In this document: positions 18,991 through 27,572 of the stretch, piece after piece
How positions within the stretch are numbered: position 1 is the stretch's first letter
Layout: every line of letters begins with the position of its first letter
Assembly (NCBI GenBank): GCA_024707385.1
Contig: JANPZW010000008.1
Location: forward strand, 124,001-188,000
Origin: Cellvibrionaceae bacterium
GTDB taxonomy: Bacteria > Pseudomonadota > Gammaproteobacteria > Pseudomonadales > Cellvibrionaceae
Direction of reading: 5' to 3'
DNA: 64,000 bases
Notes under the pieces: model-generated
The model's input: only the letters and a program-made list of their open reading frames with translations
What the model was told of the DNA's origin: nothing
Database searches by the model: none
Translations under genes and position numbers: made by a program

Positions 18991-19032
18991 GCCCGGAGCA
19001 GGGCAAAATCACCTTAACAACAGGAGCGTGCA

Positions 19033-19806
19033 ATGGACAATTCAAACTGGGTGTTAAGCACCAGAAGCCAATCGGTACTGGAACTGGTGATCAACCGGCC
19101 CGAGCGCAAAAACGCGCTCAATATGGCCATGTATACCGAGCTTGCCGAACAGCTGCGGCAGGCGGCGGAGGATGCGGCGGTGCGGGTGGTGGTGATCACT
19201 GGGGCCGGTGGCTGTTTTACCAGCGGCAACGATCTGGAGGATTTTGCTCGCGGCGCCGACCTTCATCCCGCCAGCTCTCCCATCACGCGCTTTATGCAAG
19301 CGCTGCTGCAATTCCCCAAGCCCGTGATCGCCGCCGTCGATGGCGTGGCGATCGGAATTGGCACAACGCTGCTGCTGCATTGCGATCTCGCCTACGCCAG
19401 TCCCGCAAGCCAATTCCGCATGCCATTTGTCCAGTTGGGCCTCTGCCCCGAATATGCATCCTCCCTCCTGGTGCCGCGCCTTGTCGGGCACCTCAAAGCC
19501 TCCGAGTGGTTGCTGTTGGGCAATGCCTTCAGTGCGGCTGAGGCCGAGCAGGGGGGCATCATCAATAAGGTGGCGGAGGACCCGCTGCAAGTGGCCCGCG
19601 CCAGTGCGGCGCAGCTTGTCGCCATGGCTCCAGCGGCGCTGCGGGCGACCAAAGCGCTGTTGCGTGCGCCTTTGCGCGAGCAGACGGATGAGGTGCTAAA
19701 TAAAGAGTTTCAAATGTTTGGCGAGCGTTTGCGCGGACCTGAATTTGCCGAGGCGGCAGCCGCATTTTTTTCGAAGAGAGCGCCCGATTTTTCCCGTTTC
19801 GAATAG
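19033..19806 (+). CDS. Enoyl-CoA hydratase/isomerase family protein (crotonase)
   Basis: A 257-residue protein with AGGAG before the start. Crotonase features are NRPERKNALNMAMY (~20), the oxyanion-hole segment CFTSGNDLEDF (~67) and KPVIAAVDGVAIGIGTTLLLHCDLAYAS (~95-122), then LGLCPEYASSLLVPRLVG. The N-terminal Glu of true hydratases appears to be replaced (GIGTTLL), so isomerase or another crotonase reaction is possible. It is followed 9 bp later by a dienoyl-CoA-reductase-like SDR, which suggests a shared job in oxidising unsaturated or unusual acyl-CoAs. Confidence 0.85.
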   Translation: MDNSNWVLSTRSQSVLELVINRPERKNALNMAMYTELAEQLRQAAEDAAVRVVVITGAGGCFTSGNDLEDFARGADLHPASSPITRFMQALLQFPKPVIAAVDGVAIGIGTTLLLHCDLAYASPASQFRMPFVQLGLCPEYASSLLVPRLVGHLKASEWLLLGNAFSAAEAEQGGIINKVAEDPLQVARASAAQLVAMAPAALRATKALLRAPLREQTDEVLNKEFQMFGERLRGPEFAEAAAAFFSKRAPDFSRFE

Positions 19807-19815
19807 GAGATGTTT

Positions 19816-20640
19816 ATGTTGACCATCGATTTCACAGGCCAGACCGTCGTTGTTATCGGCGGTACCAGCGGCATCAACCGCGGTATCGCCGAAGCTTTTG
19901 CCCGCCACGGTGCGCGGGTGGCTGTTGCTAGCCGCACTTCGCAGAAGGTGGCCGACACGGTTGCCGCACTCCAACACTTGGGTGCCGAGGCCATGGGGTT
20001 TGTCGCCGATGTGCGCGATTACGACGCGGTTGTGGCCGGCTTTGCCGAAGTGGCGGCGGCGTTTGGAGCGATAGACGTGCTGGTTTCCGGCGCGGCGGGA
20101 AATTTCCCGGCCCTGGCGGAAAACATGTCGCCCAACGGTTTTAAATCGGTGGTGGATATCGACTTGCTGGGCACCTACCACGTCTTGCGCGCTGCGCATC
20201 CGCATCTGCGTCGGCCGGGGGGCAGCGTCATCAATATCTCCGCACCCCAGGCAGTTTTGGGCATGGTGGGGCAGGCGCATGTCTGCGCCGCCAAGGCTGG
20301 GGTCGACATGATCACAAGAACTCTGGCTCTTGAATGGGGGCCGGAAGGCATCCGCCTTAACAGTGTGATTCCCGGCCCTATCGAAGGCACCGAAGGCATG
20401 CGCCGCCTGGCGCCCACGCCGGAGATCCACGAAGCCTGCCGCAAATCGGTTCCCATGCGGCGTATGGGCGTGCCGGACGATGTCGCCAATGCCTGTCTCT
20501 TCCTCGCCTCACCGCTGGCGGCGTATGTGCATGGCGTGGTGCTGCCGGTGGATGGCGGCTGGTTGCTGGGCGGCTACACCGCCGTAGGCGCGGCCATGGA
20601 GCCGTTACTAAGGGCAATGCCGGCGCGGGACAAGCCATGA
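19816..20640 (+). CDS. SDR oxidoreductase, 2,4-dienoyl-CoA reductase-like
   Basis: A short-chain dehydrogenase with a Rossmann motif GGTSGINRG (Asn where the usual third Gly stands), VSGAAGNFPA and NISAPQAVLGMVGQ. The catalytic region reads AHVCAAKAGVDMITR: Lys is present but the Tyr of YxxxK is replaced by Val, as in dienoyl-CoA reductases of the DECR type. LALEWGPEGIRLN and PGPIEGTEGMRRL are also typical of that group. I place the start at 19816, where AGGAG has six bases of spacing; an ATG six bases earlier is too close. It forms an operon with the crotonase, and its stop overlaps the next start (ATGA). Confidence 0.82.
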   Translation: MLTIDFTGQTVVVIGGTSGINRGIAEAFARHGARVAVASRTSQKVADTVAALQHLGAEAMGFVADVRDYDAVVAGFAEVAAAFGAIDVLVSGAAGNFPALAENMSPNGFKSVVDIDLLGTYHVLRAAHPHLRRPGGSVINISAPQAVLGMVGQAHVCAAKAGVDMITRTLALEWGPEGIRLNSVIPGPIEGTEGMRRLAPTPEIHEACRKSVPMRRMGVPDDVANACLFLASPLAAYVHGVVLPVDGGWLLGGYTAVGAAMEPLLRAMPARDKP

Positions 20641-21217
20641 GGTATTGGTCATTCGGCTGGATGCTGTTGGCGCAGAGCGCATTTGCGGAAACCTGGCAGC
20701 AGCGCTTGGTTGAGGCGGCGTGGGAGCAGACCCGGCAGCGGGTGGTGTACGACGGCGCCTATCAACGCATCGCCTATCCCATGGGCGACGTGGCGCCGGA
20801 TCGCGGTGTCTGCACGGATGTGGTGATCCGGGCCTATCGCACCTTGGGTTTCGATCTGCAGCAGCTGGTGCACGAAGATATGAAGGCGAATTTTTCCTCT
20901 ACCCGCAGCTGTGGGGATTGCGCCGGCCGGACAGCAATATCGACCATCGCCGCGTGCCCAATCTGCAAACCTTTTTGGGCCGCTTTGGCGAGAGTCTGAG
21001 GGTGACCCCCGAGGCAGACAATTATCGCGAAGGTGATCTTGTCACCTGGATGTTGCCGGGCAATCTGCCGCATATCGGCATAGTGTCGGCGCGCCGCACG
21101 CAGGACGGCAAACGCCCGCTGATCATCCACAACATAGGCGCCGGCCCACAGGAAGAGGACGCGCTTTATGTGGCTCCCATCACCGGCCACTATCGTTTTG
21201 TTCCTCAAGCGCTTTAA
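20637..21217 (+). CDS. DUF1287 family protein, exported (one frameshift)
   Basis: The N-terminal frame has a signal peptide (MRYWSFGWMLLAQSAFAETW) and the DUF1287 hallmark DRGVCTDVVIRAYRTLG. After KANF the second frame continues LYPQLWGLRRPDSNIDHRR and later PHIGIVSARR, IIHNIGAGP and GHYRFV. One T is missing from the run at 20891-20895. The fold is NlpC/P60-like, with Cys in GVCTD and His in PHIGIV as probable catalytic residues. It may cleave peptidoglycan or another amide. It is translationally coupled to the upstream SDR by a four-base overlap, though no metabolic link is obvious. Confidence 0.85.
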
Positions 21218-21319
21218 ATCCATCGTCACAGTAGCGGCCTGGGTGGTCTGCTAGAATGCCCGGCTTTGCCTCCAGTTGTGTGAATTTTTATGGTCCCCAA
21301 TCCCTTACCTGAGAACACC

Positions 21320-22177
21320 ATGACGGAACAATTGATCCTGAAATTCAGCTGCCAGGATCAACCGGGAATCGTGGCATCCGTGGCGAGTCTGTTCTCCCTG
21401 CAGGGTTTCAATATCCGCGAATCCTCCCAGTTTGAAGATACCCACACACGGCAGTTTTTTATGCGCACGGTGCTGGAGTCGGTGGAGGGTCCGAAAAAGA
21501 TGGCGGATATCCGCTCTGCATTTTCGGCAGTGGCGAAACGCTATGGCATGAATTGGGAAATCTACGACGGCGCCTACAAGCCGCGCATGGTGATCGCCGT
21601 GTCCCAGTGGGGCCACTGCCTCAACGCCCTGTTGAACGGCTGGAAGCAGGGGTCCCTGCCGGTGGAGATCACCGCGGTTGTCTCCAACCATCGCGATATG
21701 CAGTCACTGGTGGAGTGGTACGGTTTGCCTTACCACTACGCGCCGGTGAGCAAGGACAACAAGGCCCAGCAGGAGCAGCAGATCTTGCAGTTGATGCAAG
21801 ACAGCCGGGCGGATTTCCTCGTCCTCGCCCGTTATATGCAGATCCTTTCGGACGACCTCTGCCGGAGCCTCTCCGGCCGTGCCATCAATATCCACCATTC
21901 GTTTCTGCCGGGTTTCAAAGGCGCTAAGCCCTATCATCAAGCCTATGACCGCGGCGTGAAATTGATCGGCGCCACCGCGCACTACGTGACGGCAGAGCTG
22001 GACGAGGGGCCGATCATCGAGCAGGCGGTGGAGCGAGTCACCCATTCGCAAATGCCGGAGCAGCTGGTGGAAATCGGTCGGGATATAGAAGCGGTGGTGC
22101 TGCAGCGTGCAGTGCGTTGGCACGCCGAACACCGGGTGTTGTTGAACGGTGACAAGACGGTGGTATTCGCGCGCTGA
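21320..22177 (+). CDS. purU: Formyltetrahydrofolate deformylase
   Basis: Hydrolyses 10-formyl-THF to formate and THF, balancing one-carbon pools and supplying formate for PurT. An N-terminal ACT domain (LKFSCQDQPGIVASVASLFS, residues 4-80) precedes the formyltransferase fold with AVVSNHRD, VLARYMQILS, NIHHSFLPGFKGAKPYHQA (catalytic Asn-His) and GATAHYVTAELDEGPII (catalytic Asp). The length of about 285 is normal. The ATG at 21290 would add ten residues (MVPNPLPENT) and lacks a ribosome site. I prefer MTEQL at 21320, as the family begins there. Confidence 0.95.
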   Translation: MTEQLILKFSCQDQPGIVASVASLFSLQGFNIRESSQFEDTHTRQFFMRTVLESVEGPKKMADIRSAFSAVAKRYGMNWEIYDGAYKPRMVIAVSQWGHCLNALLNGWKQGSLPVEITAVVSNHRDMQSLVEWYGLPYHYAPVSKDNKAQQEQQILQLMQDSRADFLVLARYMQILSDDLCRSLSGRAINIHHSFLPGFKGAKPYHQAYDRGVKLIGATAHYVTAELDEGPIIEQAVERVTHSQMPEQLVEIGRDIEAVVLQRAVRWHAEHRVLLNGDKTVVFAR

Positions 22178-22191
22178 TTCCAGTGCGCGGT

Positions 22192-22960
22192 TCAATAAAG
22201 GCTGATGATCAGATTGTTCTGAATCAGAAACTGGATGGCGGCGACCGCGTTGAATTCGGGGTCCGCCGCACTGCCCTGCAGCAGTGAGCTGTTAAGGGTT
22301 TCTCCCGCATCTATGGCGTCGAGGACTTTCACCAAGCCAACGTCTACCCGGTGCACTTCCACATTCAATTGCGGCCGGATAATCACTACTTCCTGAGGAA
22401 TATCCAGCGCCAGCGGCTTTGCTCGAATAGGGCGAGTGATGAAAGCGCCAGATGTCGTAGATGGCGTAGGGCGAGGACATCCAGAAACACGCCGGATGCA
22501 GTTGAATCCGCCGCGCTGCCAATTGCTCCGGCGACAAATCGGTAAAAATGCGGGTGTTCATGGCGCTGGCTTCGATTGCCTGCCGCGCTTTGAAACAGCC
22601 GTAATCCAGCGTCGCCAGATCGGGAAGGTGCGGCAGATTATCTTCCGCCGCATAGAGATCGAGAAAATTGCCGAAGGGCTCGGCGATCACCACCGGGTCC
22701 ACGCTGTGCGGGGCGCGTTGCAACAGGAAGGCGCGCGCCGTGCGGCTGAATGCTTCCTCGCCCATGACGGCGGCGAGCGTCGGATAGACCGAGCGCAGAA
22801 TATTCTCCAATCCTTGCAACGCGCGCTCGCGGTAGGCGGCAAACTGCTGCAAGGTGCGCGGAGACGCCGCCAGGTGTGGGATCTGGGATACCAGCTCCGG
22901 ATCCAGTTCTGCACTGTAGAGTGCACGCGAAAACGCCTCTTGAAAACCCGCCAGACTCAT
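22192..22960 (-). CDS. DUF2063 protein, HvfC/BufC-like (one frameshift)
   Basis: The N-terminal frame (MSLAGFQEAFSRALYSAEL, QQFAAYRERALQGLENILR, YPTLAAVMGEEAF) is the DUF2063 DNA-binding-like domain. After HHSPYSSK the frame is restored by dropping one A near 22418-22420. It then reads PLALDIPQEVVIIRP and LNVEVHRVDVGLVKVLDA to a stop at 22192. DUF2063 proteins are partners of DUF692 (MNIO) enzymes that modify cysteines in ribosomally made peptides, such as bufferins and methanobactin. The start overlaps the stop of the DUF692 gene by four bases, implying coupled translation. Confidence 0.85.
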
Positions 22961-23820
22961 GACGTCACCTCTCCGGTAGCGGTTTTACGTTCCATCTCGC
23001 TGATAATCTGATTCGCTTTGCCCACCTGTTCCAGCAGGACGCTCAGCTCAGTGGCTTTATGGTCCCACTCGATCAGTGTCGCCACCGGCTGCGGCAGTTG
23101 CTGCAGTGTCTCGCGATACAGCTGCCAGACGGGTTTGCAGATCGCCGTGCTGTGATCGTCGACCAGCAGAATGTAATCGTCGTCCAGCGGCATAAGGGTA
23201 TGGCCGCCGAGGTGGATTTCCTTGATCGCTGCCAGCGGGTACTGCTGCAGCTCTTTGAATGGATCCTTGCCCAGGTTTAGGCAGGAGAGATACAGGCTGG
23301 TGAGATCCAACAGCAGGCCGCAGCCGCTGGAGCGCACCAGTTCGGAAAAAAAGGCGCCCTCGCTGAATTCGTCTTCCAGGCCAAAAAAGCGCGCCGGGTT
23401 TTCCAGCAGAATGCGGCGGCCCAAGGCGTTTTGTACATTGCGGACGTTAAAGCTGACCTGATCGAGGCTTTCGGTGGTGTAAGGCAGCGGGAGCGGCTGG
23501 TGAAAATAGCCGCCCTGCCAGCGGTTCCATGCGAGATGCTCGGAAAAGTGCGCCGGCGAATAACGCTCCACCAGCGCCGCTATGTCCTGCAGGTGTTTGC
23601 TGTTGACACTTTCCGCCGAGCCCAGGGACAGGCTGCGGCAGTTCATCGCTAGGGGATAGTCGGAGGCAATCTTCTCCAGATAAAAATGCGCCGCACCTCC
23701 CAGGCCCAGATAATCTTCGGGATGAATTTCCACCCAACCGAGATCCGGGTGCGAATTCAGGATCTCTTGATAGTGCTGTGGCTGCAGGCTGATGCCCGCC
23801 CGTCTGGGAAGTTTTTCCAT
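22957..23820 (-). CDS. DUF692 multinuclear non-haem iron enzyme, HvfB/BufB-like
   Basis: A 287-residue TIM-barrel protein of the MNIO family. Seen motifs include WVEIHPEDYLG, FSEHLAWNRW (metal His), ILLENPARFFG (metal Glu), GLLLDLTSLYLSC, IKEIHLGGHT (metal His) and LIEWDH. Family members use two or three irons to modify cysteine residues of precursor peptides. The usual small precursor gene (DUF2282-type) is not adjacent: the 160 bp upstream hold only a promoter-like sequence and a hairpin. The natural substrate is therefore either encoded elsewhere or unusual. Confidence 0.9.
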   Translation of the reverse strand: MEKLPRRAGISLQPQHYQEILNSHPDLGWVEIHPEDYLGLGGAAHFYLEKIASDYPLAMNCRSLSLGSAESVNSKHLQDIAALVERYSPAHFSEHLAWNRWQGGYFHQPLPLPYTTESLDQVSFNVRNVQNALGRRILLENPARFFGLEDEFSEGAFFSELVRSSGCGLLLDLTSLYLSCLNLGKDPFKELQQYPLAAIKEIHLGGHTLMPLDDDYILLVDDHSTAICKPVWQLYRETLQQLPQPVATLIEWDHKATELSVLLEQVGKANQIISEMERKTATGEVTS

Positions 23821-23858
23821 GGTTACGCCGCCGTAAAGCGCTTGCTCGAATTTGTCCG

Positions 23859-23889
23859 ATTATAGAGTCAATCAATGACGCCTATTCAA
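23859..23889 (-). promoter_or_regulatory. Likely sigma-70 promoter for the DUF692-DUF2063 pair
   Basis: On the minus strand TTGAAT (23889-23884) is followed after 19 bases by a consensus TATAAT (23864-23859), 39 bases before the DUF692 start codon. The -10 box is perfect but the spacing is slightly long. Confidence 0.5.
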
Positions 23890-23935
23890 GTGTTGTGTCA
23901 CGACTGGTCACAAATGTCTGCCGAGCGGAGCGAAT

Positions 23936-23965
23936 CCGCCATTGTTTTGGTTATAACAATGGCGG
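23936..23965. repeat. Inverted repeat between pgi and the DUF692 gene
   Basis: A perfect 11-bp stem CCGCCATTGTT / AACAATGGCGG around an 8-base loop, 15 bp past the pgi stop. There is no U-tract, so it may be a 3'-end stabilising hairpin or REP-like unit. Confidence 0.6.
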
Positions 23966-23979
23966 TCCAGAAGGGAGGT

Positions 23980-25622
23980 TTAGAGGTCGGAGTTGACGCC
24001 GCAGAAGCGCCGGATTAGGTGCTGGGTGGATGAGTCCCAATCGCCCGGAATGTCAGTTGTTTCAATGGCGATATTGACGTGGGTGCCGAGCAGCTTGCCC
24101 AGCTCCACACCCCACTGGTCAAAGGAGTTGATGTCAAACAGTACGCCCAGGGTGTAGACCTTGTGCTCGTAGGCGGCAATCAAGGCTCCCAAAGTTTCTG
24201 GGGTCAGCTTTTCCATCACCAGGGTATTGCTGGGGCGGTTGCCTGGATGAACCTTGTGCGGTGCGAGGAATGCAATTTCCTCCTCGCTATAACCCTGAGC
24301 CTTGAGTTCGGTTTTGGCCATCTCCAGGTTGCGCCCGGTCAACAGGGCCTGGCTCTGCGCGACACAATTGGCGAACAACAGGCGGTGCTGGTGTTTCAGC
24401 TCATCGTGGCCTTTAAGGGTGGCGATAAAGTCGATGGGCACAAGGCTGGTGCCCTGGTGCAGCAACTGGTGGAAAGAGTGCTGGCCGTTGGTGCCTTCTG
24501 TGCCCCAGACGATGGCGCCAGTGGGGTAATCGACGGGTTTGCCATCGCGGGTCACGCTCTTGCCGTTGCTCTCCATTTCCAATTGCTGCAGATAGGAGGG
24601 CAGCAGATTCAGGTGATGCGCGTAGGGCAGGATCGCCTGAGTGCTGGAGCCCATAAATTCCGTGTACCAGAACATCAGCAAGCCCATAAGAACCGGCAGG
24701 TTCTTCTCCAGCGGCGCCTCGGCGAAGTGTTTGTCCATCGCCTCCGCACCGGCGCGCAGACGGTTGAAGTTGTCCATGCCGACGGCGAAAGCGATGGACA
24801 TACCGATGGCGGACCACAAGGAATAGCGGCCGCCGACCCAGTCCCAAATCGGGTAGACGTTTTCCGGCGCTATGCCGAATTCCACCGCTTTATCGACGCG
24901 GGATGAAATGGCGACAAAGTGCTTTTAAGCTCCTGCTGCGGGCAGCCGGATTCCAGCATCCAGGTGCGGGCGCTGAGGGCGTTTTCGCGGGTTTCCTGCG
25001 TGGAGAAGGATTTTGAGGCAACGATAAAGAGGCTGCTGGCCGGGTCCAGTTTACTCAGGGTATCGGTCAGCTCTGCGCCATCAATATTGGCGACGAAGTG
25101 CACTTTGACGGCGGTATTCAAATAAGGCGTGAGCGCCTTGGTGACCATCCGCGGACCCAGGTCGGACCCGCCGATGCCTATATTCACCACATCGGTAATG
25201 CGTTTGCCGGTATAGCCGGTCCAGTCGCCGTTATGCACGGAGGCGATGAGATGGCTCATCTTATCCAGGGTTTCCGCCACGGCTTTTTGTTCAGCCGTTA
25301 CCGGCGCACCCGTGTGGCGCAGGGCGGTATGCAGGGCGGGGCGATCTTCCGTAGCGTTGACGTGGTCGCCCTTCAAAAGGCGTTTGATGGCGCCGCCCAG
25401 ATCCGCCTGGCGGGCGACTTCGAGCAGCAGCTGCAGTGTTTCAGTGGTGATGTGATTCTTCGAGAAGTCCAGTTCCAGACCAGCGGCGTTGACGCTGAAG
25501 CGCGCGCAGCGATTGTTGTCTTCCTTGAACAGGTTGGCGAGCGTCTGGGTCTTCCAGGATTCGCGATGTTGCTCCAGTTGCGGCCAAACGGTGTATTTAT
25601 CGGAAAGTCTGCTGTAGGACAT
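23980..25622 (-). CDS. pgi: Glucose-6-phosphate isomerase (one frameshift)
   Basis: Interconverts glucose-6-phosphate and fructose-6-phosphate in the cytoplasm. The N-terminal frame starts MSYSRLSDKYTVWPQLEQH and has VNIGIGGSDLGPRM and VASKSFSTQET. The C-terminal frame has WDWVGGRYSLWSAIG, GTEGTNGQHSFHQLLHQG and FDQWGVELGK. They join at QQELK/HFVAISS by adding one A at the run 23 bases into the junction (24923-24926), giving ~547 residues, the usual length. GGAG precedes the start. Identity is certain; the break is very probably an error. Confidence 0.95.
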
Positions 25623-25728
25623 GGATTTCTCCGGGGGTGGTACGGGGCTTGGTCAGCAATTCCCCGTCGCAGTGTTGTAATAGTTTGCGGTCGTCTCAAT
25701 AGGTTCTGCTATCAAATAGGTTTTGCTA

Positions 25729-26691
25729 TCAATAAGTTCTACTAACAGAAAAGCGGGCGAGTTCCTCCATCGCCCTGCGCCAGGAGTTGTCGGGCAGCGC
25801 GGCAAGTGCGACCTCCGCCGCTTGCGCATGTTCCCCTGCCTTACGCCGGGTGTAGTCGAGGCTGCCACAGCGGCGGATCAGTGCCAATATGTCCGCCAAG
25901 TGATCGATGCGGCCATGGGTGATGGCTTCGCGGATCAAATCCTGTTCGGCGCCTTCGGTGTGCGCCATGGCGTGGATCAGCGGCAGAGTGGGTTTGCCCT
26001 CGGCGAGGTCGTCACCGATGTTTTTTCCTAAGGCCGCCTGATCACCCTCGTAATCCAGCAAGTCGTCCAGCAATTGAAAGGCCAGGCCCAGATGATGGCC
26101 GAATTGCCACGCGGCGCGTTTCTGCGCTTCTCCCGCCCCGGCGAGAACCGCAGCCGTTTGGCAAGCAGCTTCGAACAGGGCGGCGGTCTTTTTATGGATG
26201 ACGGTCAGATAGTCGGCTTCGCTCACGGATGGGTTGCGGGCGTTGATCAACTGCTGGACCTCGCCCTCGGAAATCACATTGGTTGTGTTGGACAGTATGT
26301 CCATGATTTCCATACTGCCCAGGCGCACCAGCATCTGAAACGCCCGCGAATAGAGGAAGTCGCCCACCAGCACGCTCGGTGCATTGCCGAAGCGCGCGTT
26401 CGCTGTGGGTCGCCCGCGGCGCAGGTCCGACATGTCCACGACATCGTCGTGAAGCAGCGTGGCGGTGTGGATGAATTCAATGATGGTCGCCAGATCAACG
26501 TGGCGCTGCCCCGGGTATTCCAGGCATTTTGCGGTGAGCAGAACAAGAATGGGACGAAGACGCTTGCCACCCGCATCCACTATGTAATGACCTATATTTT
26601 CCACCAGGCCGACATCGGAATGCAGTTCTTTGATGATCATGTCGTTTACCGAGGACAGGTCGGCGGCGACAGCGTGTTGAAACGGCAGCAT
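25729..26691 (-). CDS. ispB: Octaprenyl/polyprenyl diphosphate synthase
   Basis: Makes the isoprenoid tail of ubiquinone. A 320-residue trans-prenyltransferase with GGKRLRPILVLL, the first aspartate-rich motif LLHDDVVDMSDLRRGRP, SVLVGDFLYSRAFQ, KTAALFEA and the second aspartate-rich motif FQLLDDLLDYEGD, then GKNIGDDLAEGKPTLPL. Length and motif order match IspB. It is transcribed away from the PspA-flotillin operon; the 230-bp spacer holds that operon's palindromic sites. Confidence 0.93.
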   Translation of the reverse strand: MLPFQHAVAADLSSVNDMIIKELHSDVGLVENIGHYIVDAGGKRLRPILVLLTAKCLEYPGQRHVDLATIIEFIHTATLLHDDVVDMSDLRRGRPTANARFGNAPSVLVGDFLYSRAFQMLVRLGSMEIMDILSNTTNVISEGEVQQLINARNPSVSEADYLTVIHKKTAALFEAACQTAAVLAGAGEAQKRAAWQFGHHLGLAFQLLDDLLDYEGDQAALGKNIGDDLAEGKPTLPLIHAMAHTEGAEQDLIREAITHGRIDHLADILALIRRCGSLDYTRRKAGEHAQAAEVALAALPDNSWRRAMEELARFSVSRTY

Positions 26692-26846
26692 CGGCAGGAG
26701 TCTTGGGTGGCCAAAATTTGGGGGTGGATGCTAGGGGCCTGCTCCCTGACTGTCAAGGCGCCGCAGCGGCGCTGGTCCTATCCCGTACAGAAGCACTCAC
26801 AATAAAACCGCGAGCGAAAGAAGTACTGTAAACTCGCCTGCAGATA

Positions 26847-26903
26847 TCACATGTAATCTATTCCAAAATGTTACATGTGATGACTTTACAAAATTACATG
26901 TAA
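26847..26903 (+). promoter_or_regulatory. Three regularly spaced palindromic operator sites TYACATGTRA
   Basis: Three 10-bp palindromes lie at 26847-26856 (TCACATGTAA), 26871-26880 (TTACATGTGA) and 26894-26903 (TTACATGTAA), with start-to-start distances of 24 and 23 bp. The last is 18 bp before the first ATG of the operon. Symmetry, regular phasing and position indicate cooperative binding of a dimeric regulator over the promoter. The first gene of the operon encodes a small basic protein that could be the regulator (inference). Confidence 0.75.
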
Positions 26904-26921
26904 GAGAGTAAGGTGCGTTTC

Positions 26922-27147
26922 ATGAAAGCGAAATCGTCCGCCCATTACCAAAGAGAATTCCGCAAACGTCTGCGCGACAGCGGGCTGGTGAAAAAAGGAG
27001 GTATGGATTCGCCCGGAAAACGCGACGCTACTGGCCTATGTCGAAAAGCAGCTGCGCGAAACTATCGATAAGTTCGATTTGGCCACCACTGGAGGAAAAA
27101 ATGATGATCGACTCAACCGGTACTTGGACGACGGAATCCCTGTTTGA
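26922..27147 (+). CDS. Small putative DNA-binding protein heading the PspA-flotillin operon (one frameshift)
   Basis: ATG 26922 opens MKAKSSAHYQREFRKRLRDSG and LVKK. Dropping one G at 26997-26998 continues EVWIRPENATLLAYVEKQLRE and ends GIPV at 27147 (~74 residues). A basic N-terminal helix, then a K-E-V-W-I-R-P strand and a helix, resemble small ribbon-helix-helix-type proteins in which the strand contacts DNA. I cannot name the family. Its end overlaps the start of the DUF2170 gene. Together with the three palindromes just upstream, autoregulation is likely. Unshifted, the frame ends after ~50 codons. Confidence 0.55.
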
Positions 27148-27562
27148 CGCTCTGCAGGGGGCAACATTGTTTCTTGAGCGCAAAGCCAGCCTGGAGCTGA
27201 TCGACGGTGTCGAGCCGGCACTGCATATCACCATGCATGAATACGGCGATCTGCCAGTATTCATCACGGTCGCGGGCGACCAAATCATTGCGGAATCGGT
27301 GCTGTGGTCTGCGGAAGAAGTGCGCGATCAGGTGGGATTGAATGACGCCGTGCTGCGCACGCATAAATATTTTCCACTTTCCACGATCAGTCTGGACACG
27401 CTCGCGCACGGCAAAGACTACTACCATATGTTTGGCGCTTTGAGTTCAACGTCCGATCTCGCCAATGTGGTATTTGAAGTTGAGGTGCTTGCGTCCAATG
27501 TCATTCAAGCGACGGAAGCCTATGCGGATTTTTTGATAACCCCCAATGAGGCGCAAGCCTAG
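27101..27562 (+). CDS. DUF2170 family protein, YjfI-like
   Basis: A 153-residue protein starting MMIDSTGTWTTESLFD with GGAGG placed ideally before it; an upstream in-frame ATG lies inside the previous gene. Family hallmarks are LELIDGVEPALHITMHEYGDLPVFI, LRTHKYFPLSTI and a C-terminal LITPNEAQA. In enterobacteria yjfI sits next to a PspA paralogue (yjfJ), and here too the pspA-like gene follows 10 bp later. The function is unknown; the context points to membrane-stress or membrane-organisation work. Confidence 0.82.
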   Translation: MMIDSTGTWTTESLFDALQGATLFLERKASLELIDGVEPALHITMHEYGDLPVFITVAGDQIIAESVLWSAEEVRDQVGLNDAVLRTHKYFPLSTISLDTLAHGKDYYHMFGALSSTSDLANVVFEVEVLASNVIQATEAYADFLITPNEAQA

Positions 27563-27572
27563 GAGATCGACT

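Noticed and set aside
23447..23875. Minus-strand frame starting MIDSIIGQIRAS as a bufferin precursor
   Set aside because: It runs through the DUF692 gene in another frame and is a shadow; it has no signal peptide or cysteine pattern.
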